DNA of 64,000 nucleotides from NCBI GenBank assembly GCA_023935145.1, contig CM043698.1:142369001-142433000 (forward strand), in the 5' to 3' direction. Each line of letters opens with the position of its first letter. Position 1 is the first letter of the stretch. Shown here piece after piece: positions 10,775-23,704 of this stretch. The DNA is from Bretschneidera sinensis. Taxonomy: Eukaryota > Streptophyta > Magnoliopsida > Brassicales > Akaniaceae. Below the pieces are notes generated by a model. The model was given only the letters and a program-made list of their open reading frames with translations, was not told where the DNA came from and made no database searches. Both the position numbers and the translations under genes were made by a program.

Positions 10775-12533
10775 ATCTCCCTTTTTTTATGTAGATAAAA
10801 TCATTAAACAAAACATTAAATTTGTGGTATTAAACAAGAAAAGAAAGCAAAATGTTACATGAAAGTTCGTTCTTCTCAAACCCTCTTAAAGAAAGAAAGA
10901 ACGTTCCCTTGCTTAGGATCTTTCACGTTCCCAGCTTTCTTGTTTCCAGCTTTGCCCCCAGCATTAGATGGAGCTGTGCTTCCTACTGCTGCTGACTTCT
11001 TAGCTACTTGGGGCCTGAATTCATGAACAAAATATTTAGAGCATGATTGTTAAGCACTAGCTCAAGAACACTGAGCATTGAAATTAAGAATGTAGCCACT
11101 AGTAAAGAGCCTTAAAATACATAGCCTAGGCCAAGTCAACCTGTTTTACTGGAAACCCGGGGCATTCTGGCATAAACATGGGTTACTTTCTGGGTCTAGA
11201 TTTACCATTAATACAAAATATAGTATTTATCATGGTGATGTAGGTGTTGTGTACTTATATATGTATTACTGTTCATTCTGATGCCCGGTTACCCTCGGTT
11301 TGACGAGGGGTGTAGAACTTAGGAAAGTGGCAGCAGCGTGATGGACCTATGAGCCCCAGAAATTTAACATCGCCCGGTGATGTGTGTTGTGTATTATATG
11401 TGTGACCTTCACAGTGATCAATTGGATATCCTTTTGAGTCATGGAGTGGGGCTACTGTGACATATCAACATGGTACAAAAATGAAAACCGAGCAGCAAGA
11501 AACTTTCTGCCTAATCAATTTTTTTTCAATAAATTGCATTTGGTGCTCCCCAACTAGTTTGGCATTGAGGCTAATTTGAGTTTAGTTGAGTATTTGCTAT
11601 TGGTGTGAAACATACTAATTAACACAAAACGAGAATCATTGACTAATCATCTCTATGAAATAAGGAAACATGGCTGTCCTTAGTTCTTGGCGAACTGGCA
11701 CATTCCCCTGGCCAAAGAAGCTAGGAGATGGCTTGCAGGTGGTGGGTTCATACCAGGTACGAACAATCCTATAGTGTATATAAAAGGGAACATGCACATG
11801 AGCACATGCGAGAAAGAGAGAGAGAGTAGTGTTAACCTGCTAACGGCATGATTGTCAGTTTTCTTCGTTGTATTATGGTCCACCTTCTTTGTTGCATCAC
11901 TTTCAACTTTCTTCTTATCTGTCTCCCCACCCTCCCACACTACCTCAGTTACTGTAGAGAGGTTTAAAAATTAAAGGTTTGGGACATTATTAGCCTGTCA
12001 AATTAACTGACTAAAGTCTCACAAGCAAAAAACAAAGAAAAAACTGACACTGAAACTGTTTTCATTTAGCACATGGAACAAGTTTCATACAGCATTTCAG
12101 CGTGCAAGTGCTACAAAAATACATTTCCAAATTCTTAATTAATATAGCCATGCAAATAAGTTAATCGAACATACATAATCTTGACAATTAACAGTTCACA
12201 GTAACATCTCTCCAATATTAACAAAATTGAGTGAGAGGTCACTAGTAGGGTAGCACGTGGACAGATGGCCTAAGAATGAACTGACAAGCAAATAAAAAGT
12301 AGAAAAAACTGGAGATCTGTTTTATACTTTAATAGTTGCACGAAATGAGATTTTTCACTTTAGAAGTAATTTAGTACAATACAAGTCAAGTAATGCAAAT
12401 CAGGACACTCAGACAACAAAGCATAAGTTTACCTTCCGCCATGCTTGTCAATCCTTGTCTGCAACACCTTTCTCCTTTTAGGTGAATTAGGAGCAGCATC
12501 AGTTGCTTTCACTTTCTTATTTACATCAATTTC

Positions 12534-12752
12534 TGTTGAGAGTCCTAATTAAGTTTATGTTGAGAATCCTAATTAAGTTTCCTATTATGTGCCATAATAG
12601 GTTTCTTAAATCTTATCTATTTTATATCTATCTTATCTAGTTATGTCTCTTAGTCCTATTCGGTTTGATATTCATAAGTTTATATATATGACTGTTGAAT
12701 TGTATTCAGAAAATCAATAACACATAATTCTTTTCAATTCTTTTTGTTAACA
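12534..12752 (-). mobile_element. Solo-LTR-like fragment inside the POLD3 gene
   Basis: About 219 bases bounded by TGTTGA (plus strand, 12534) and TTAACA (12752), so the ends are TG...CA and mirror each other, as in copia LTRs. It directly abuts the coding sequence of the exon ending at 12533, leaving no normal intron. On its left side a 25-base unit ('cctaattaagttt') is repeated. I found no matching 5-base target-site duplication, and the adjacent host exon region that should be present is missing. This points to insertion followed by deletion. Confidence 0.55.
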
Positions 12753-15522
12753 AACTAATTATAAGATAGATATCATATTAGAAATACTCCATCCTAGCGA
12801 AATTGGATTGGATAAAATCAAACAGAGACGAACCAGTGGGATTTAGAATAGAATTATTATCATCTGTAGGTGCACAATTGGGTTTTGAGTTTGTAGATGC
12901 ACGACCCCATAAATTTGCCAATGAACCTCCAGTTCCAGATGAGCTTTTATCATTCTGCCCTTTCTTTCTATTAGCAGGAACGGGAGGAAATTTTTCTTTA
13001 TCCATAGAAGGCTTGGTAGACTGATCATGAACTGATGTGCCATTAGTTTCACTTCTGACATTTTCTGCCACAACTGCAGACTGAAGGCTGACCTTTGGGC
13101 TTGATTGCTTAACTTTATTTTGCTGAGGTGGTGACACTGTATTGTTTTGATGAGTAAAATTATTTTTAGATGAACCAGAGATTCCCACACTTTTGGGCTG
13201 TCCAGCTGCAATGCTCACTGAGGAACCGTCAACATTACGCTTCACAAGGGAATTTGAAATCACACAACCTGATAAGACAACATATTGAGCATGGAGGAAA
13301 AGTAACCAAACTATTTTATTTGAAAAAAAATAAATGACCAAATGAGAATTGGCCAGAAGTTCTCAGAATGTATACCAGATTACAGAATTGGCAGAGTGAG
13401 AATTTTTGAACTATTACTACTAACTTCTCTCCTTATGTGTAAGACTAATCAGTCAAAATAACTGAGGTAAGGAAATAAATAACTAGAGGGCTTGACCTGC
13501 CGCTTAGTTGTTGTATAATCAGAAATATAATTATCTTCGCCAAGTGTGAAAAGTTATAAAATGCACTAATATCCTGATTTGGAAAGAATAAGTTCCACAA
13601 TAGCTATGACCAACTAATTTGCAATAAAAGCAAAATTTATTTAAAGACTCCAATGTCATTAGCAAATTATAAAATGACAACATCACCATAATCAGTTGTT
13701 ATAATTCACTAATTGCATAGCTGTATATATTGATAGGGCCTTTTCAAGATTCAGAAAATGTCAATCACAGACTATAGAGCAAAGCAAGAAACTGGACATT
13801 CATCAAACTTTAATTTCAGCTTGATAAAAAGTGTTTCATAACAGGCAGTGGATATATTAGTTGGTAACCATATTTTTGTTCAAGAATCAGAACAATTTCA
13901 TCCACATCTAACCAGAAAAAAGTTCCTCCACCAAATAGATGAAGGCAACTATCAAGCTTTCCGGTTTATAAATTATGAGGACCAAACTACAGCTTTGACA
14001 CGGGAACTATACAGAAGCAAACCTGTTATCTCTGAAGCAATTATCAACAGTAGAGGGCTGCCTGAAGAGCTCTTCTGCTTGTACAAATTCAGCATTCCAA
14101 ATTGCTGCTGGATCCTTGGGGATGCTAGCTTGCACACTGTAGACCTGAACTGAGCAATTACCATCAAAATCTTGCTTGGCTTCTGCATGAAAGACAGGAA
14201 AAGGAAGTACCAAATTAATCCCTCTTTTGCACTTTCTTTTTGCAATACAGAAGAAATACAAAACATGTTTCAATTTCCTTAAAGAAGGAAGTCTTTAAAG
14301 GAGAAACTGTAGAAAGAAGTCTATTAAAAAGGATGATTTGCCATGCTTTACTACCAGCACAGAAAGGATGAGAACCGAGCACCATGTGGTTTACAGATTA
14401 TAATAAATAGATGTAGCCATGTAGTTATTTCATTTTTTGTACACAAAAAGAGGCAGACTAAACCACAATAAATAAGCACAGTGGACAACCCAATCACATC
14501 ATGACACATTTCTTGCTAAAGACTTGCAGTTAAAGCATTAAAAGAGATAGAAATCATAAGGTGTAATTTGCAGGCCAATTAAAACTGCCATTCCATTCCC
14601 AGCATGTGTGCCACAGTATAGAAGCCTACTGCTGACTCAAGAAACTCTGCAAGCTCCCAAAAGAAGGTTGAACCTCAATCCTGAGTGGCATGGATAACAG
14701 CTACCAAGTCTTGCCAAGACTTGCATTTTCGCAATGATTGGTCCAAACTTCCATAACTGCATTAGGAAGGCCTTGGTAAATGAAACCTTACACAGAAGTT
14801 GAGTAACCTCATAGCCATTTTATGTACCAAAAAAAAGGTCCAAGCATTAAGCTCAAAATCCACTGCACATCATTAGCTTACATGAGGCCCCCAACCCAAC
14901 CACAGTTCAGTTTTAACAAGAGCTCCTATTATTTTTTAAGTACAAGAGCTCCTGTTAGTGTTACGCATAAGAAAAGGGCTGACGAAAAGCACTTTCTTTA
15001 AGAGAACATGTTTCTTGGGCTTCGAAACCCTACCCACCCACCAGTTGTAAGTTGTTCTTGAGGTAAGTGTCAATGCCAAGGGGAGTTCTTGTTGACTTTG
15101 TGAATGACATGGCTCGTGGTGTCTAGTAGGTTGGAATTGGTGGTGTAACCTACATACTGGGATGGATGAGAACATGGAATAACTTAAATCTACTTTCAAG
15201 GATGATACTAAAATGATTTTCCATCTAACAATCATCATGCAATTCTGAAGCCCAGCATTAGGGAAGATGTGCACTCAAATCATTTTCACTAAACAATAGC
15301 AAGGGGAATATCACATGATGGCCAACTACCAGAGGGAAGGCATAAATATAATACAAACTTCAGACTCAAAGATACAGGCTCTCTAGACTAAGAATTTGTA
15401 AGACAGTACAGCTTCCAGCTGAGACATGGAAGACAGTATATAGAATAATACAAGAGGAAAGATTAGCAGATATATGGATATATTAGGTTAAGTCTAGCAA
15501 CCTTGACTTGTTTTAATCATTA

Positions 15523-15755
15523 CTCCCTCCATCCCAATTTATATTGCACAATGCACTATTTATCTAATTAAATGATTAATTTTTTACATTTTAAATTAAT
15601 AAAGTAATTCAAATTTTATAAATATAGTTTTATAAAGTTCACAAGTATTCAAAAAATATTTTTTTTTATATTTTAAATCAATGACATACTCAAAAAAATT
15701 GGAGTCAAAATTGTTTCAAAAAGTCGATTGTAACATATAAATTGGGACACGGGGA
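15523..15755. mobile_element. Stowaway-type MITE
   Basis: The left end is 'ctccctccatcccaatttat' preceded by TA. The right end is 'ataaattgggacacgggga' followed by a TA-containing target. The paired CTCCCTCC(A/G)TCCCAA / TTGGGAC...GGGA ends are the hallmark of Stowaway (Tc1/mariner-derived) MITEs, which insert at TA. It is non-coding, about 233 bp long, and lies in an intron of the POLD3-like gene. Confidence 0.85.
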
Positions 15756-17639
15756 TTATTATCGTTTGCTTTTTAGCTCATTAGATCAGCTAATTTCCAT
15801 AAATACAGGCGGAGATAAAATGAGGGGTAGAGAGGTTGATACCCCAGTTGAAGCTCTCAGCGTTAAAAATAGTCCAGAACCTCCTGATTCTGTTGAGGCA
15901 GACTTCTTAAGGTTAATTTCCTTATTAAATTACTCTTGAACCTTGAAATTCTGCTAATATCAATAAAAACTGACCATAAGTCTGTCATAAAGCTTCTCCA
16001 GACAAATTTGATAACAATCACCATTCTTTCTTCAAATTATGCAACTATATTAAGTGGAGCAATACGCTAAAGAAAGATTGCCCATGCATATCAACCAGAG
16101 ACCCACTGAAGATTTTTTAGTACATTGAAAATGTCTTTAAAGTAAGCAAGGGAAGGTTGGTGGAAATCAATGCACAAGAGGAATGTAAGTCATATAATAT
16201 ATTCTAGTTGAAATGGCTTCTCTTGATATGATGAGAACCAAGGAGCTGATTGTGTTCAAAAAGTTCTGATGAAACAAAAACCCCAGATTGTTAAGGTTTG
16301 AACCTCTTAAGTAAAAGTCAGTGAACATAATCAGCCTCACAATCCCATCTTTTTCTCTTAAACAAAGAAATTGAAAAACACTAAATTGGGAGAAGATCAA
16401 AAAATTATGACAAGTACACAATGTGTTATAACTCAGGCTAGATTGAAGATCTACAATGAATCTAACTGCCATCTATGCTAATAGGAACTGCTTTATGATC
16501 ACTGGTCATTATATTTTGCTATCATGAAAATAATAAGCCACCATTAGAGTAACTTTTACTAGTTTGAATTATCCTTATATTGATATTCTGATTAAGCATC
16601 TCTATCTCTCTTTCACTTTCACACACTATCATAACTGCAACAACATGGATTCAAATAGAAAATCTAACCTGTGAGTTTAGTGCCAGAAACAAGCCTTATA
16701 TGGTAACTCATAGAACTGTCCTTCAGCCAGCCGGATAAAGCATATACTACTTCCAATCCACTTCCATGTTTCTCAACGAACTCCTTAAGCAACCTAAATG
16801 TACAATCATTTGTATAATGAGAAAAGTAAAATAAAAAGCTGTCAGTAATCGAGTAATATTCTCAGTGATGAAAATTTATACCTCTTTGCAGCATTTGATG
16901 ACACCAAAAAATTGCGACCCAGCCACTTGTAGGATACCTGAGAAGCATTTTCATTTACATCGAAAATTTATTATATCATTTGATGCCTCAATGAAAACTT
17001 AATCTACATCTTAAGATAATGAGGCTAATACTACAAAGAAGAAACTTGCATTTCCAAAGGTGTCGCCCAGGATGAAAAACATATAGAATTTGTCTCAAGA
17101 TTCTTTTTGTTGGTATAACTGAGATAAAACAAAGCAGAGTACTGATTCTTCAAAGGTTAGCTGAAATAACAAAAATGCATGATCAAGCTTTAACTGAAGG
17201 TTGAGGCTTGGCCATTCATGTTCAAACACAACAGAAGAATGAGCTTCTCATGCTTGGGTTTCAAGAAGTATCCATTTGAAAAGGTTGCTTGGGAAATAGA
17301 GTAATCAGAAATGCTTTAGGGAAGAAAACCAAGGGTGGCTATTAGACAAATGTTTTACTTTTCTCATAAAGCATTTTTCAAGTTAAGTTCTGATTAAGTA
17401 AACAATCTTGTTTATAGTAAAACAAATTCAAAAACCTGGCAACACTGATTTGTATTTTGTAGTGAATAACCTATCTCTACAAGCCCTATTTAGCCGAGCC
17501 TAGAGCTGATTGAAAGTAGATCATTTGGACAGAAAAAAAGCTTAAAATTGCATCTGAAGCTTAATGTGAGGATCACCAACATAAAAAAGAGATTTAATTA
17601 TTTCTTAAAAAACTGAGGACAAGTTTTTTTTATAAGTAA

Positions 17640-20540
17640 CCAAGTGAGGTCAAGTTGTCCATTAGAAAGTCCATTTGCTCTTTTCCCTAATGTGATTCAG
17701 AAGTTGCTGCCTCGACCCACTTCTGATCATCATCCGATTGTGCTTGAAGTGGGGAGCTTGTTTTGGGGTCCGACTCCTTTCCGTTTTGATAATATGTTGC
17801 TTAAGATGGAAGGTTTTCAGGATCTCACAAAAATCTAGTGGGAAGGTTGTAACGTTCAGAGCTTTGCTAGTTTTGTAGTGGCTTCTAAATTGAAACATCT
17901 TAAAGGTGAACTAAAGAGATGGAACAAGGAGTCGTTCGGGAATGTCAATTCCTCTATCAATGCCCTTATGGGAGAGGTGAGTGGGCTTGATGAGAAAGTC
18001 ACTTTAGGGCTTTCGGGGGAGGAAAGAGAGAGAAAACAAAGAGTTAAGAGGGATTTCCCTAAGCTCATTGTTTTGGAAGAACTCTCTTGCAAACAGAAAT
18101 TTGGTTGAGGAAGGGCGACAGAAACACAAAATTTTTATATAGGATGGCAAACGATCATAGGAGGCATAACTTTATTGCTTCTATTGAGGTAGAGTGGACA
18201 CTTTATGTGGAGGAATCGAGTATGAAGGAAGCTTTATGTATGTTCTATAAGTATCTCTACAAGGAGTCTTGTGTTAGTCGACCGAATTTGGATGGTTTGG
18301 ATTTCACTAGAATTAATAGGAGGAAGCTAGCTGGTTAGAGCGTCCGTTTGATGAGTCCGAGTCCGATGGTTTCTCTATGGCATTCATTAAGCACAATTGA
18401 GAGGTCATTAAAGGTGATATTCTTAGACTTTTTGCAAAGTTCCTTTTTTCGGGTGAGTTTGTGTATAGTCTTAACTTACCTTTCTTGTCCTCATTCCAAA
18501 GAAAGTGGGAGCTTCCAATGTCAAAGATTTTCAGCCTATTTACCTTGTGGGTTGCATTTATAAACTTCTTTTGAAGGTCCTCACTAATAGATTGAAGAAC
18601 GCCATCTCTATTGTAGTAAGTACTTTCCAAAATGCTTTTGTGGAGGGTAGACAAATTTTGGATGCCGCTTTGATTGCGAATGAAGTTGTGGACGCCCACT
18701 TAAAGCAAGGAAGGGGAGGGGTGATTTGCAAGCTAGACATGGAGAAGGCCTTTGATCATGTTAGCTGGAGTTTTGTGATCTACCTCTTAAAAAGGATGGA
18801 TTTTGGGGACAAACGGTGTAAATAGATTTTCAAATGTATCCTTTCGAATACCTTTTCGATCCTTGTTAATGGTAGTTCTTCCGGTCACTTCAAAGCTTCA
18901 AAGGGTCTACGGCAAGGGGATCCTTTATCTTCGTTCCTCTTTACTTTGGTAATGGAAGCTCCGAGCAAGATGTTAGTGAAGGAAATTGATAGAGGGCTTT
19001 TGGGTGACTTTAAAGTAGGAAGAAAGAGAAAGAGTGTGACTGTGCCCCATCTTCGCCAATGATACTATTATTTTTTGTGGTGCTGAAGCTTCTCAAATTT
19101 TACACTTTTGTTGTGTTCTTTTATGCTTTGAGATGGTTTCAGGACTTAAAGTCAACCTTAGTAAAGACAACTTGATCCCCTTCGGTGATAGCATTAATGG
19201 AAGTTTTCTCGCTAGCTTGTTGGGTTGCAAAGTGGGATCGTTTAGGTCTCTCACTTGGAGCCAAATTTAAAGATCTTAGTGTTTGAAACCCCGTTGTAGA
19301 GAGGTTTGAAAAGAGATTGACCGGTTGGAAAAATCGCTTTCTCTTTAAAGGAGAAAGACTCACTCTCATTAAAAGTACTCTCTCTAGCCTTCCTATCTAC
19401 TTCATGTCTCTTTTTCCTATCCCTTGTGTAGTGGAAAAGAGGTTAGAGGATATTCAAAAAAGATTTCTTTGCGGCAATATCAAAGAGGACTTCATATACC
19501 ACTCGGTGAAATGGAGTGCAGTTAAGCGACCTTTTGATCAAGGAAGGCTTGGTATAAAATCCCTCACTCTTTTCAATAGAGCTCTTCTTGGTAAATGGTT
19601 GTGGAGATTCGTTGTGGAGACGGACCATTTTTGGAGGAAAGTAGTGGTGGCTAAATTTGGTTTGGAGCCTAATAGTTGGATGTCTAAAAAAGGAATGGGG
19701 CTTATGGTGTTGGAGTTTGGAAATGGATTCGGAATGGATGGGAGGATTTTTGTCCAAGTCTTTATCTTGATGGGTAATGGAAGGAGAACTTGCCTTTGGC
19801 TCGACTCGTAGTTTGGGAACTCTCCTCTTAAAGACCTTTTTCCGAAGATTTTTGCAATTGTGAGGGATAAAGAAGCTCTTATTTCTTCTTGCATCTCTTC
19901 GACCAATGGTAGCATTATGTGGGATGTCCTTTTTGTTCGTAATTTTCATGATTGAGATGTTCAGAGGGTGCAAAACTTCTTGGAATTTTTGTTTATCTTC
20001 AATTTTGGCCTTTCTAATGAGGATACGGTTTTTTGGAGCAATAGCCCAAGCAAAAGTTTTGAGGTGAAAACTTTTTACAAGGTTCTTTTGGAAGAGATGG
20101 CTTCGGATGGTCTTCCGTTTTTTCGTGGAAGACCATTTGGCGCTCTGAGATTCCAACTAAAGTGAGTTTTCTTTTGCTTGAGAGGCTTTGTGGGAGAAAA
20201 TTCTCACTTTAAACAACTTACAAAAAAGATGGAGGGTTGTAGTGAATCGGTGTTTTATTTGCAAAGATTATGGCGAGTCCGTTTTTCATCTTTTGTTTGA
20301 GTGTTCTTTGACGAGAGCTTTGTGGGAAATGGCTTATAAGGTTTCGGGTATCTCTTGGGTTTTTGCCGACTCTGTGAGAGTTAAAATTTGAGCTTGGAAT
20401 GGTTTTAAGGCTTCTCTTAAGAAAGCTTACTCTATGATTCCTCTTTCGATCTGTTGGTTAGTTTGGAATAAAATGAACCGTAAAGCTTTTGATGGTATTG
20501 AGAAGTCTATTTTTGTAATTAGGGAATGAAATTTGTGATC
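17640..20540 (+). mobile_element. Degenerate LINE (L1-clade non-LTR retrotransposon)
   Basis: Fragments of one LINE polyprotein follow in order on the plus strand: the end of the endonuclease domain (TSDHHPIVLEV, 17720-17750), a linker (LKGELKRWNKESFGNV, 17900-17950), the reverse transcriptase core (RPVxL-like 'FQPIYLVGCIYKLLLKVLTN', FQNAFVEGRQILDA, DMEKAFDHVSW at 18530-18780), the palm/thumb region (GWKNRFLFKGERLTLIKSTL, 19320-19380) and a zf-RVT zinc-binding region (CFICKDYGESVFHLLFECS, 20250-20310). Many stops and frameshifts break it, so it is inactive. The 5' part (most of the endonuclease and ORF1) is missing, as is usual for 5'-truncated LINEs. It lies where the POLD3 first exon would be expected. 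Confidence 0.92.
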
Positions 20541-21870
20541 TACCAAGGGGTGCATCTCATATACAAAACTACCTATAAACACAAGCTCCACAAAATCTAC
20601 TAATGACTAACATGATCAAAGCTTACTCTATAGTTTTTCTTTTTTTAATTTTATTTTTTTATGAAATTTGTTTTTTTATCAAGACCGCATGTTTAAATAA
20701 AGCTGAATGTATTCTAATCAATGACTTATAATATTGTATTCGAAGTCTTATATCAAATAAGTGAAAACAAATAAGAAGTAAAAAAATAAATACCTGTAAG
20801 AAGAATGACATGAACAATCACATCCTTGTAAACAAAAAGTATTCAACAATAGTATTTTATGATTACCTGGTATATCCAATGGGTTATAATAAAAATTATA
20901 AATATAAAAAAATATAAATGATTAATAGTGAAATATAGTTTGATAAATTAAATATTTTGGAAGTCTAATGTATGTTAGTTATTCAATTTAATTGTATTAT
21001 TTACTTTAAGTGTCTTATGAATTATACTTAGTTATTTTATATTTTATAAGGTTTACAAATTTGACTTTTTATAACCTGTATGATTACAAATAGCAAAATA
21101 ATGTTTGTGGTGGAAATAAAAAAAATCATGTAAATTATTTTTACCTCTTTTTAGAATATAATTTATTGAATATCTAATTTTAAGTTAGTTTACTATTAAA
21201 TTATTATATTGATTAAATTTTTCATATTGAATTTTATTATAAAAAATTATATTGAATTTTAGTTTACCGGGCTTCATTATTTTCAGGCTTCTATAAAGTT
21301 ATGAATTTAGTTGTATATCCCAATTCCCAACTAATTATAAAATCAATACTACTTTATTAAGCTTCATTATTTCAAATTTTTATAGAGTTTATGTACTGGA
21401 TTTTATATTCTAATTAATTATAAAACTAAAGCTACATAATTTCATGGTTGGAGTTAAAAATAAATAAAAATTGGACACATAATATCACCATAACACTTCT
21501 TAAAAAAGCTTCCATAATAATTATGGATATATAGATTAATGAAAGTATTCAATTATTTTCAATAATTTACCAAAAAAATGGATTTTAAGAGGGCAGTTGT
21601 CCCATTGGGCCAAATCATAAAAGTGAAAAATGGTATGTAACCATTCACAAAATTATAATTCAGTTTCCTTTCAGTTTTACTCACCTACTTTGGAATTTTG
21701 ATGCATGCATGCAAATCATATGCCTAACAATGCACTAAACACATCACTGGAATTTTTCCCACAAGTCATCGGAAAAACACAACTAATTTGTAATGAATGT
21801 AATCTATATTGTGTTTGCTTATATAAATTGATTTAACTTGCAATATTCCACATTTAATAACTAAAAAAAT

Positions 21871-21895
21871 TATATATATATATATATATATATAT
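21871..21895. repeat. (TA)n microsatellite
   Basis: An uninterrupted run of about 12 TA units in AT-rich intergenic DNA. Confidence 0.95.
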
Positions 21896-22833
21896 GAACA
21901 ACTATAATTAATATTTTACATTAAGATGTCGGAGGAAACTAAAATATTTGATGTATGATACTGTTAGCTCCTGATTTTAGCAATTATTTTTTCTATCCTT
22001 CTGATTTGGTCTCATCTGCATGAACTGAAGAAAAATTCAGAATGAAGCCTCATTGTTCTGTGTGAATGATTTGAAGCTAGAAAGAAGTGGTTTGACAAGT
22101 AGGTTTCCAGCCTTGTTTAGCTGCCCAACTATGAAGCATCCTTGATAAGGTGCTCTTTTCAGAATCAATAGCAAAAATTGAGATCATATTCTTCTCTCCT
22201 CTTTGTAAACACATTTGAGCGAGAAATACAATGATCCTATAATGATATCAAGGGGATTACTGTTTAAGACATAAGTAAAAGCAACAATAACTGCAGTCAT
22301 GCCAAGCCATGACCAGTAATAGTGTCAATATTTGACTCTATTACTGCACAGATGAATACCGAGCAAGAAATACAATCATCCTATAATAATTTGGAATTAA
22401 TAAAGCAATTATTGAGTAGACTCCTTGCCTGTAATTGCTTTTAAACTCACTTCTATTCTTCTTCCTTCTATGAACAGAGCGGCCACCACGAATAAAAGTT
22501 GATTTGTTTGTGCGTGGGTGAATTTTGGACATCCTCATATGGTACTTATTTAGAGAAGAATTCTTTCAAGATTTGTACATTCAAAGTTTCATGCAGTACT
22601 CTACTCTTTATTGTTAAAAGTTAATGAAATTTAAAAGAGGAAGAAAAGAGTACAAAACATTTTTCTTCGATTGATATAAAAAAAAATCTTTAAAGTTTTT
22701 GACTCAAGAAAATTGAGGAGTAAGATGAGTTTTTTATTTTATATTTTTTCGTCATCTCAACTGAACACGAAAAATTATTACGGTATTATAAAGAAAAAAG
22801 CTCAGTAACAAATTTTTATAAAAAATTTATTAT

Positions 22834-22836
<3 letters not shown>

Positions 22837-22864
<28 letters not shown>
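22837..22864. repeat. (TA)n microsatellite
   Basis: An uninterrupted run of about 13-14 AT/TA units. Confidence 0.95.
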
Positions 22865-22867
<3 letters not shown>

Positions 22868-23704
22868 GTTAATTTAAATTTACTATATGGAAAAAAAAAA
22901 ACAGCTAAATCGAATTTTAGTATATTCTTCCCATATACTTCCATTCACCTTGCAATCATCTCACTCAGCTTGTAAAGTGCTGTTCCTATAGGATAGGGAT
23001 ACATAAGGAAAAAACCAAAGATTTCACGTAATGCTTTTGATAAAAAATCAATTTGATTTATTTTATTTTACACCCTTCGCTCTATGAGAAAATAGGTCAA
23101 ATTCTATAGGATCAAACCTATGGAACTTAAGGAAGGAACGACGGAATGGAATAAAATCAAAAAAGAAATCAAAAAAGAAAAGAGAGAAAAAAAAAATAAT
23201 AATCTAGGTCCCATTTGGTCAACTATTAAACAATTTATGGTTTACTCTCCAATTAAACGGCAGCGGAATAATAAACTGCTTAGAATTTAATAAAACAACA
23301 CTAAATACAATTTTTTTGAGATAAATATTTCATAAACCCTACCAAACAAATTCCTATAGTCAGCTATGAATGAGACTGAGCCATTTTGTCTTGTAGCAAA
23401 CAAACGTTTGATTACCTCAACCTCTTGATCTACTGGTCACTTAAAAAACCATAGCTCAAGTCCATCCCTCCCATGTGATAAAAAAAGAAAAAAAAAACTT
23501 CAGATCAAACACTAAAAAATACATCGTGGGGCATTTCTTCTGGCCAACTGACGGTCATTCATCAAGCCAAACAGTACCTCGTGGTATTATACATACTGTG
23601 TAGAGAGGGAGATCAGCAAGAATAATGAGTACACTGCTCACATTTTAAATTTTTTACAACAATTGCTATCCACATACTAAGCCCTTTACAGTAGGAAAAC
23701 GAAA

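Larger units (their letters stand above)
10876..16937 (-). pseudogene. POLD3: POLD3-like (DNA polymerase delta subunit 3), decayed gene
   Basis: Seven exons can be read on the minus strand: 16882-16937 (VSYKWLGRNFLVSSNAAK), 16669-16793 (LLKEFVEKHGSGLEVVYALS), 14023-14182 (SVQASIPKDPAAIWNAEF), about 12834-13268, 12433-12533, 11837-11951 and 10876-11014. The last ends with a PCNA-interaction motif, QGNVLSFFKRV, and stop TGA. In the family this accessory subunit joins the polymerase delta core to PCNA at replication forks. Damage: no first exon is visible upstream. The central acidic region is absent where an LTR fragment abuts exon 12433-12533. By my reading, two junctions (13268 and 12433/11951) are out of phase by small indels. 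A Stowaway MITE sits in the 14182-16669 intron. The gene is probably dead; an alternative splice form cannot be excluded. Confidence 0.8.
20545..23704. other. AT-rich intergenic stretch
   Basis: No gene is recognised on either strand. There are two (TA)n microsatellites (see separate entries). A possible old MITE spans about 23208-23360 ('ggtcccatttggtcaac' near 'accctaccaaacaaattcc'), seen only as weak inverted ends. The remainder has no discernible structure. Confidence 0.5.

Noticed and set aside
19443..20156. Minus-strand 237-codon frame across the LINE
   Set aside because: The plus strand clearly encodes LINE reverse transcriptase and zinc-knuckle pieces; the minus frame is its shadow and shows no motif.
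20000..23700. Missing first exon of the POLD3-like gene beyond the LINE insertion
   Set aside because: No sequence encoding the expected N-terminus was seen on the minus strand; a short exon could have escaped reading by eye.
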